From the IMG/VR virus record IMGVR_UViG_3300030110_000660, positions 1 to 20,034 of that record: a stretch of DNA of 20,034 nt, one strand, 5' to 3'. The stretch comes from a virus. This document shows positions 15,480-20,034 of the stretch, piece by piece. The position numbers and the translations under genes were made by a program. Each line of letters begins with the position of its first letter. Within the stretch, counting starts at the first letter, position 1. The notes beneath the pieces were generated by a model that saw only the letters and a program-made list of their open reading frames with translations, was not told the origin of the DNA and ran no database searches.

Positions 15480-16104
15480 TAGTATAATCCTCTAGAACTT
15501 GTATTAAATTTAGGTGCGGGCATACGAGTTGCAGATTGTTCTTTTAATTTTTCTGCTTCTTTTTCTTTAATTGCTATTTTTGTTGCTAAAATCATAATGT
15601 ATTCAATGTCTGTTAAATTTTTAATTTCAGAAAATGATAAACCCATCTCCATTAATGTGTTAACCATGGTCCAAAATTTATATAAAGCCGCTTCCTCTGT
15701 ACTGACCTGTACTCCCCTAAGAAAACGGTCTATCCTTTTTTTATTGAATCTATATCTAATTCTTCATTAGTAAATGCTTTAGGAACTACAGCTTCTAAAG
15801 CTTGTCCAAGTTTAGAGTCAATACTCATTAAAAAGGCATCTGTTGTTTTACCCCACGGAGCATCTGTAACTATTTCTTTTAATACTTCTTTGACGTACCT
15901 ACTTCCATCAAAATTAGTCTCTCCACCACTACCAAATGACATACATTCAGTAACAAGTTGATTTTTTCTAAACCATGTTAAAGGCTTAATCTCAACTTTA
16001 AACTTGTCCTCTCCTACCTCTACTTCTATTATTTCTCTGTCTGTCGCATTTATTTTGTATTTATTTACGTCAAAACTTTTCTGTGCTGGGTCTTGTGTTG
16101 TCAT
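15479..16104 (-). CDS. GT tail assembly chaperone made by -1 ribosomal frameshift
   Basis: The product is about 208 residues: residues 1-123 of the G protein, then a switch into the -1 frame at A AAA AAA (15742-15736). It continues RIDRFLRGVQVSTEEAALYK, FWT, and MVNTLMEMGLSFSEIKNLTD onward to the stop at 15479. The -1 frame has no stop between the heptamer and 15479, and the ATG at 15667 inside it has no ribosome site, so a separate T gene is unlikely. The T part is helical and charged (IMILATKIAIKEKEAEKLKE), as in gpT of lambda. In long-tailed phages a fixed G:GT ratio guides tail tube protein onto the tape measure. It lies between major tail protein and tape measure as expected. Confidence 0.85.
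15730..16104 (-). CDS. Tail assembly chaperone G protein (unshifted product)
   Basis: This 124-residue protein is produced when the ribosome does not shift. Its body FKVEIKPLTWFRKNQLVTEC and RYVKEVLKEIV, then SIDSKLGQALEAVVPKAFTN, has the helical make-up of gpG-type chaperones. The zero-frame end reads DSIKKG and stops at TAG, only two codons after the slippery run. The ATG at 16104 follows AAGGAG seven bases upstream, just after the stop of the major tail gene. It should bind unassembled tail tube subunits. The family call rests on position, size and the frameshift more than on a unique motif. Confidence 0.85.
   Translation of the reverse strand: MTTQDPAQKSFDVNKYKINATDREIIEVEVGEDKFKVEIKPLTWFRKNQLVTECMSFGSGGETNFDGSRYVKEVLKEIVTDAPWGKTTDAFLMSIDSKLGQALEAVVPKAFTNEELDIDSIKKG
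15736..15742 (-). promoter_or_regulatory. Slippery heptamer A AAA AAA for -1 programmed frameshift
   Basis: Seven A residues precede GGA TAG in the G reading frame (ATA AAA AAA GGA TAG). Both tRNA-Lys anticodons can re-pair after a one-base backward slip, entering the open T frame. A weak GACC/GGTC pairing (about 15730 to 15704) and a small GTAC/GTAC hairpin lie downstream and might stimulate shifting; neither is strong. Confidence 0.85.
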
Positions 16105-16113
16105 CTATTCTCC

Positions 16114-17895
16114 TTATATATAAACTCCTTTAGAGTCTGTTACTATTATTTTCATATTTCTAAACAGTATGTCTACATCAGTTTGAATTATAGGGTCTCC
16201 TGTTATATTATATGGAGCAGATAAAATAAATGCTCCTTGTTCATTTAACCCTGTACCCGCCCCTGTAGTCTCATCACCTGACGTATAGTCGTTAGGTATT
16301 AATATTTGAATTGTATCATTAGTTCCTCTAGTAAATGTCAACTCAATGTTAAATCCTTTCAATCCATTCCCATCTCCAAAATTACCTTCTAACAATAATT
16401 GTTTAAATATTTCGTTAGCACTATTTACAGTAGTCGCAGTATTAGCAACAGTATCTGGTAATGCGATTGTACAAGCCATTGAATATGACCTTCTACCTTC
16501 TCTAAATTCACTTGGTCCTCTATGTCTACCATGCCTTGGACTTATATAGTATCTAGGCTCTACTGAGTTAGCTATTGAAATAGAAATACTTCTTACTCTA
16601 GCAAACTCTTGCCCAAATAATTTAAAACTACCTTGAGAGAAATAATAAGGTTCAGTGCTTGGGAAATCAATATCAGAGCTTGTAATCTTGTTCATAAGAG
16701 CAAATCTTGGCATACCTGCTGGAGCATTACTTGAATTGAAAAGATTAGTTCCAACACTCCCTTGGTCTTCTTGATTATGAATCATATCTAAGAAGGGCAC
16801 AGAGTCATAACTCATCATTAACATTCCACCCTCAGCTGCACTTATAGTAGCACTATCTACAATACCGCCTACATATCTTCTTTGTAAATCATTATCAGCA
16901 GTTTCTGCAGTGTCTCTAAATAATACATTCCATGATAAAGTATCTAAATCAAAAGCTTCTTCAATTGTATGAGTAAAGACAGGACTTGCTGCACACTCTT
17001 GAAAGTGAGTATTCGCCAAATGGTCAAATCTTAGTGGCTGAGATAATTGAACAAACGTGCTAGTTCCGCTACCTGTTACACTTTGAACTTTTACTACTTC
17101 TGGATTTGTTCCAGATTGGACAGTCGTGCTACTTATAGCACTGCCAGCTTCATCTGTCATATGTACAAATTTTCCAGCACCTATATTAGTGTTCTCTTTT
17201 ACGTTAATCCACACATCACCTTTTTTCGCTGCTGTCTGTAACTCAGTTGAAATTTCACCTGAACCTAAATATAAATTAGGGTTAGTTTTCATTGTACCTA
17301 TTGGGAATCTCAAAGGAGTAGCGTCTACTACAACAAAACTTGATAATGCCCCATTGAAAGTCTGAGCCCCTGAATAAGCTGTGGTAAAGTTTCTAGCTGA
17401 TGATGTACCTAATAGATATCTAGGCTCAATAGCCGGTGTAAAATCTGGTAAAGTAACACCTTCATATATGCCGGGAACAGTTGTTATATAAGGATAAAAT
17501 GTATCTGCAGTAGTATTAGCTACGTTAGTTACTTCTTCTACATCGTCACCACTAGCATGGAAAAAAGCTAGAGGTCTATCTAAAAAGAAAGTGCCAGCTC
17601 CAGATGTAGCACTTGTGTGCACTATTCTTCTTATTTCAAATTCTTCTGATACATTGCTATCAATAGTTGCGTCTGCATTACTAGGACCACCAATACGAAT
17701 AAAATCACCTACAACGACATTTCCAGTTTCTGCCACTGTTATTTGGGTAGCTCCAGCATTTGCAGCAGCTGATAAAGTTGTGTCTATATCACTACCACCT
17801 CCAACACGAGTACCTGAAATTAATTCAGGGTCTCCTCCCGGTGCGGCTTCTGCTGACATTGTTAATTGTGCTTGGTCACTTCGATAGACTGCCAT
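16114..17895 (-). CDS. Probable major tail (tube) protein with inserted beta modules
   Basis: This 593-residue, beta-rich protein lies just before the G/GT chaperones, where the tail tube gene normally lies. Two copies of a beta module occur, at residues about 38-121 (ITVAETGNVVVGDFIRIGG, then FFLDRPLAFFHASGDDVEEV) and about 217-301 (WINVKENTNIGAGKFVHM, then QLSQPLRFDHLANTHFQEC). The C-terminal third (RSYSMACTIALPDTVAN, GNFGDGNGLKGFNIELTFTR, GAFILSAPYNITGDP) resembles tail tube beta-barrel sequence. It is longer than usual tube proteins of about 150-400 residues, so the modules may decorate the tail surface. The ATG at 17895 has AAGGAG six bases upstream and a candidate promoter before it. 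A tail sheath is an alternative, but I see no sheath motif and no separate tube gene. Confidence 0.6.
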   Translation of the reverse strand: MAVYRSDQAQLTMSAEAAPGGDPELISGTRVGGGSDIDTTLSAAANAGATQITVAETGNVVVGDFIRIGGPSNADATIDSNVSEEFEIRRIVHTSATSGAGTFFLDRPLAFFHASGDDVEEVTNVANTTADTFYPYITTVPGIYEGVTLPDFTPAIEPRYLLGTSSARNFTTAYSGAQTFNGALSSFVVVDATPLRFPIGTMKTNPNLYLGSGEISTELQTAAKKGDVWINVKENTNIGAGKFVHMTDEAGSAISSTTVQSGTNPEVVKVQSVTGSGTSTFVQLSQPLRFDHLANTHFQECAASPVFTHTIEEAFDLDTLSWNVLFRDTAETADNDLQRRYVGGIVDSATISAAEGGMLMMSYDSVPFLDMIHNQEDQGSVGTNLFNSSNAPAGMPRFALMNKITSSDIDFPSTEPYYFSQGSFKLFGQEFARVRSISISIANSVEPRYYISPRHGRHRGPSEFREGRRSYSMACTIALPDTVANTATTVNSANEIFKQLLLEGNFGDGNGLKGFNIELTFTRGTNDTIQILIPNDYTSGDETTGAGTGLNEQGAFILSAPYNITGDPIIQTDVDILFRNMKIIVTDSKGVYI

Positions 17896-17915
17896 TGTAT
17901 TCTCCTTATATTTAT

Positions 17916-17944
17916 ATTATACTCATTTTTCTTATGTTTCTAAA
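17916..17944 (-). promoter_or_regulatory. Candidate sigma-70 promoter before the major tail gene
   Basis: On the minus strand TTTAGA (17944-17939) and TATAAT (17921-17916) are spaced by 17 bases, in the short gap before the major tail gene. Transcription would begin near 17909, leaving a leader of about 14 bases containing AAGGAG. The -10 is perfect and the -35 matches four of six. TATAAT arises often by chance in AT-rich DNA, so this is weak evidence. Confidence 0.3.
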
Positions 17945-18381
17945 GATACAGAATTGTTAATTAACTCTATTTGAATTATACCATTCCACAAGTTTACTTG
18001 AGTATCTGTTGACTCATTAAAATTGACAAATCTAATTCTTTGAAAATTTGTTAAACTATGTATTCTAGAGTGGCATATTCTTCTTACTTCTCTCATTAAG
18101 TCGTATAATCGTTGTCTACTAGTGTTTGTATATATTTCTAAAGCAACGTAGTATATCCTATCTCCAAATTTGAAGTTACCTATTGGGTTTTCTTGTAAAG
18201 TAGGGTTACCTGCTCTACCTATAATCTGGTCATTTACATTTAGATTATATCTTAATGGTTCACTTGCTCCATTTACCTCAATAAAACCGGGTTTTTTAGA
18301 TGTACCACTAACATTACTGAAAGTCCATTGACCTTCTATATCAGTTAATAAATCTGTAACTGGTACTGGTTCTGTAGGCAT
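17932..18381 (-). CDS. Tail terminator/tail completion-like protein
   Basis: This 149-residue protein lies between the head-tail connector-like gene and the major tail gene, where siphovirus tail terminators are found. The N-terminal half has beta strands (GQWTFSNVSG, GFIEVNG, PLRYNLNVNDQII). The central strand-helix unit (DRIYYVALEIYTNTSRQRLY, then DLMREVRRICHSRIHS) is the alpha/beta arrangement seen in gpU-like terminators, and WNGIIQIELINN forms the last strand. The ATG follows GGAG ten bases upstream and begins one base after the previous stop. It should cap the tail tube and join it to the head. The family is assigned by position and fold impression. Confidence 0.6.
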   Translation of the reverse strand: MPTEPVPVTDLLTDIEGQWTFSNVSGTSKKPGFIEVNGASEPLRYNLNVNDQIIGRAGNPTLQENPIGNFKFGDRIYYVALEIYTNTSRQRLYDLMREVRRICHSRIHSLTNFQRIRFVNFNESTDTQVNLWNGIIQIELINNSVSLET

Positions 18382-18382
18382 A

Positions 18383-19519
18383 TTAGAATATCTCCACTGC
18401 TTTCAGAGACTCTATTCCTTCTGTAGTCTCTTGTGTAAACATTTGTAATTTTTGAGCTAATGGTACTCTGTCCATACCACTTACTGCCATATTTCCAAAA
18501 TCTGAGTTTTTCAATACTTCAATAGCTGCTAGTTTCTTAGCTATCTCGTGAACATAGTTTGCTTCTCTAGCATCAGTTCCAATATTTCTACCATATAGAT
18601 ATCTAACTCTTACAGGTGCTATAAATTCACCACCGCCGAATCTAAATGTAGGTGTATTAAATCCTCTAAATCTTGCAGGTAAAAAAAAGTATCTAGCAAA
18701 ATGTACCATTCCTGTATCTCTAACTAAAAAGTAATCTTGATTTCTACCTTGTGTCCTAGTGTCATATTCACTACCATCCCAGACTGATAAATCTAATATT
18801 TTATATGCGTCTGGTCTATCTAACTTAAATCCAAAAATATTAAAATCATGTTTTTCATCTGCAACATAATTTATTCTCCATGATTTTCTAGTCTGATAAT
18901 CTATCTGAGCTTGTGCCCCCGCTATATAAGTTTCTACTGTAGCTTTACTTGGAATAGTAGTAGTTGTAAAGTCTGTAGTGTTTGTTACATTAGCAAGTTG
19001 TAACAATTGAAATACTTCTTGTGTAGTACAATATGCTTCTACAGGTCTTTTTCTAATATTTTTAACAGTCGCACCAGTGGTTACACCATTCGGGGCACTT
19101 ATTCTTATCCAATATGCAGACTGTCCTTCATCAACAGTTGTTTTAGCCCAATCGCTTATCACTCTTAATGGGAATATTTCTACACCATCCCCTGCAAATC
19201 CATAGGCTTCACCCGTATATGTTCCACCATCATCTCTATTAAAATTAAATTCTTGAGTATCGGGAATAAATTCTTTAAAACTAGACCCGTTGAAATACTC
19301 GTATTTTAAAGGTGCTGTATAACTACCTGCTGAATCTATGTCAAATATTGCCATATCAAATTTAGCGTCATCCCCTAAATATAAAAAATCGGCAGTATCT
19401 TCTATTACTGTAAATGATGTACCAGTGAGAGACCTTGCTTCTAAATCCCTATTAGTAAAAACACCTCCACCAGTATCAATTCTGATGTAATCAAATTGTT
19501 CATTCGCCACTGTAGGCAT
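18383..19519 (-). CDS. Head-tail connector-like protein with extra N-terminal beta domain
   Basis: This 378-residue protein has a C-terminal part (about 165-378) that looks like a head-completion/connector adaptor. CTTQEVFQLLQLANV, then SKATVETYIAGAQAQIDYQT and RKSWR match the helical start of gp6-type connectors. The segment YVHEIAKKLAAIEVLKNSDF resembles their final helix. The first 160 residues are an additional beta domain (APLKYEYFNGSSFKEFIPDT, GQSAYWIRISAPNGVTTGAT), similar in style to phage surface-decoration domains. The ATG has GGAGGG about seven bases upstream. It follows a coiled-coil small gene and precedes the tail terminator-like gene, in keeping with a neck role. Confidence 0.6.
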   Translation of the reverse strand: MPTVANEQFDYIRIDTGGGVFTNRDLEARSLTGTSFTVIEDTADFLYLGDDAKFDMAIFDIDSAGSYTAPLKYEYFNGSSFKEFIPDTQEFNFNRDDGGTYTGEAYGFAGDGVEIFPLRVISDWAKTTVDEGQSAYWIRISAPNGVTTGATVKNIRKRPVEAYCTTQEVFQLLQLANVTNTTDFTTTTIPSKATVETYIAGAQAQIDYQTRKSWRINYVADEKHDFNIFGFKLDRPDAYKILDLSVWDGSEYDTRTQGRNQDYFLVRDTGMVHFARYFFLPARFRGFNTPTFRFGGGEFIAPVRVRYLYGRNIGTDAREANYVHEIAKKLAAIEVLKNSDFGNMAVSGMDRVPLAQKLQMFTQETTEGIESLKAVEIF

Positions 19520-19522
19520 TGG

Positions 19523-19759
19523 TTAACCCTCCGAGTTTTCCTCCGTTGTTTCTTCAGGCTTTTCTTCTGGCTGTTCTATTACTGGCTGTTCTTCAGGGGG
19601 TAATTTACCTCTTAAATATGCAGCTGCACCTGATAATTGATGGAGTTTTTGAAGTGTTTGATTTCTAGATGTCTCCATTTTTGCGAGTTCATCTTGAAGT
19701 TTTACCAACTCTTCTTCCATAATTTTTAAGTCTGCTTTTATGTCTATGCTTTCGCTCAT
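19523..19759 (-). CDS. Small coiled-coil protein, unknown function
   Basis: In this 78-residue protein, residues about 5-45 form a clear heptad-type coiled coil (DLKIMEEELVKLQDELAKME, then TSRNQTLQKLHQLSGAAAYL). The remainder is a proline/glutamate-rich acidic tail (PPEEQPVIEQPEEKPEE). The ATG overlaps the stop of the previous gene as ATGA and has AAGGAG just upstream. In the head-to-neck region it could be a scaffold-like or assembly helper, but no family is recognised. Confidence 0.6.
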   Translation of the reverse strand: MSESIDIKADLKIMEEELVKLQDELAKMETSRNQTLQKLHQLSGAAAYLRGKLPPEEQPVIEQPEEKPEETTEENSEG

Positions 19760-20034
19760 GCATTTCTCCTTGAACTAATGCCTCTTTTCATAGAGACTCT
19801 TCTTTTTCTTTGCGGTGGGGGCTCTCCCCACACAGGTCTAACCCCATTTAAAAAGGGTAGACAATTATTGACATATAAATAATGCCCTTCTTCTTTTTTA
19901 GTATACCATACATCTTTGCATTCTTCAGATGCATCATCACAAGGTTGAACCATTCCGTTAAACCCACTTACATATAGTATATCATCTCCAGTCAAAATAT
20001 TTGTATTAAGTATAAAAGATTTACCCCTTCTTAA
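19756..20034 (-). CDS. Small unknown protein, 5' end probably beyond the right edge
   Basis: The frame is open from the TGA at 19756 to the right edge, and no convincing start is present. The TTG at 19995 lacks a ribosome site, and the residues before it (RRGKSFILNTNIL) read smoothly into ILYVSGFNGMVQPCDDASEE. I therefore annotate it as truncated. Visible features are four cysteines (the last in NNCLPFLNG), a proline-rich stretch (WGEPPPQRKRRV) and a strongly basic end. It may be a neck or capsid-associated protein; the function is unknown. Confidence 0.5.
   Translation of the reverse strand, partial: LRRGKSFILNTNILTGDDILYVSGFNGMVQPCDDASEECKDVWYTKKEEGHYLYVNNCLPFLNGVRPVWGEPPPQRKRRVSMKRGISSRRNA

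Noticed and set aside
15479-15667. Independent 62-residue gene
   Set aside because: There is no ribosome site before its ATG and the same frame is open back to the A7 slippery run, so it is the T part of a frameshifted GT protein.
1-20034. tRNA genes, CRISPR arrays, insertion sequences or attachment sites
   Set aside because: I saw no cloverleaf-like sequence, regularly spaced repeats, transposase or inverted-repeat ends; coding sequence fills nearly all the window. A tRNA or covariance-model scan was not possible here.

Overview
The window looks like an internal piece of an AT-rich tailed bacteriophage genome, probably from a marine or aquatic virus; the habitat is a guess from gene content and base composition. 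Every gene I can support lies on the minus strand, so the biological reading direction is from base 20034 towards base 1. Genes are packed almost without gaps. Many junctions are TAATG or ATGA overlaps, and most starts have a strong AAGGAG or GGAGG ribosome binding site. A virus-encoded bacterial ribosomal protein bS21 and these Shine-Dalgarno sites point to a bacterial host that uses Shine-Dalgarno initiation. The exact host cannot be read from the window.

Region 1 (20034 to about 10138, read leftwards) is the end of the head-tail connector module and the tail module. In order it holds an edge-truncated small protein, a coiled-coil small protein, a head-tail connector-like protein, a tail terminator-like protein and a large probable major tail protein. 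A G/GT tail assembly chaperone pair follows, with a clear -1 frameshift site, then a short tape-measure-like protein, a distal-tail-like protein and a 1263-residue tail tip/fibre protein. The last ends in a self-cleaving S74 intramolecular chaperone. No sheath gene is visible, which favours a non-contractile (siphovirus-like) tail.

Region 2 (10138 to 9074) is the junction between structure and replication. It holds a 63-residue protein, a helix-turn-helix/zinc-finger protein and a sigma-70-like factor, which are likely regulators.

Region 3 (9073 to 1) is the replication, recombination and nucleotide metabolism module: DnaB-type helicase, zinc-ribbon protein, DnaG-type primase, SSB-like protein, family A DNA polymerase, bS21, a DUF3310 protein, several unknown small proteins, a MazG-like pyrophosphatase, a RecA-like recombinase and two PD-(D/E)XK nucleases.

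The most interesting signals are these. (a) A -1 frameshift heptamer joins the G and T reading frames. (b) An 11-bp RNA hairpin directly sequesters the ribosome binding site of the DNA polymerase gene, reminiscent of autoregulated phage polymerase operators. (c) There is a viral bS21. (d) An SSB-like protein ends in a tip resembling the bacterial SSB C-terminus. (e) A beta-rich module appears four times across three tail proteins.
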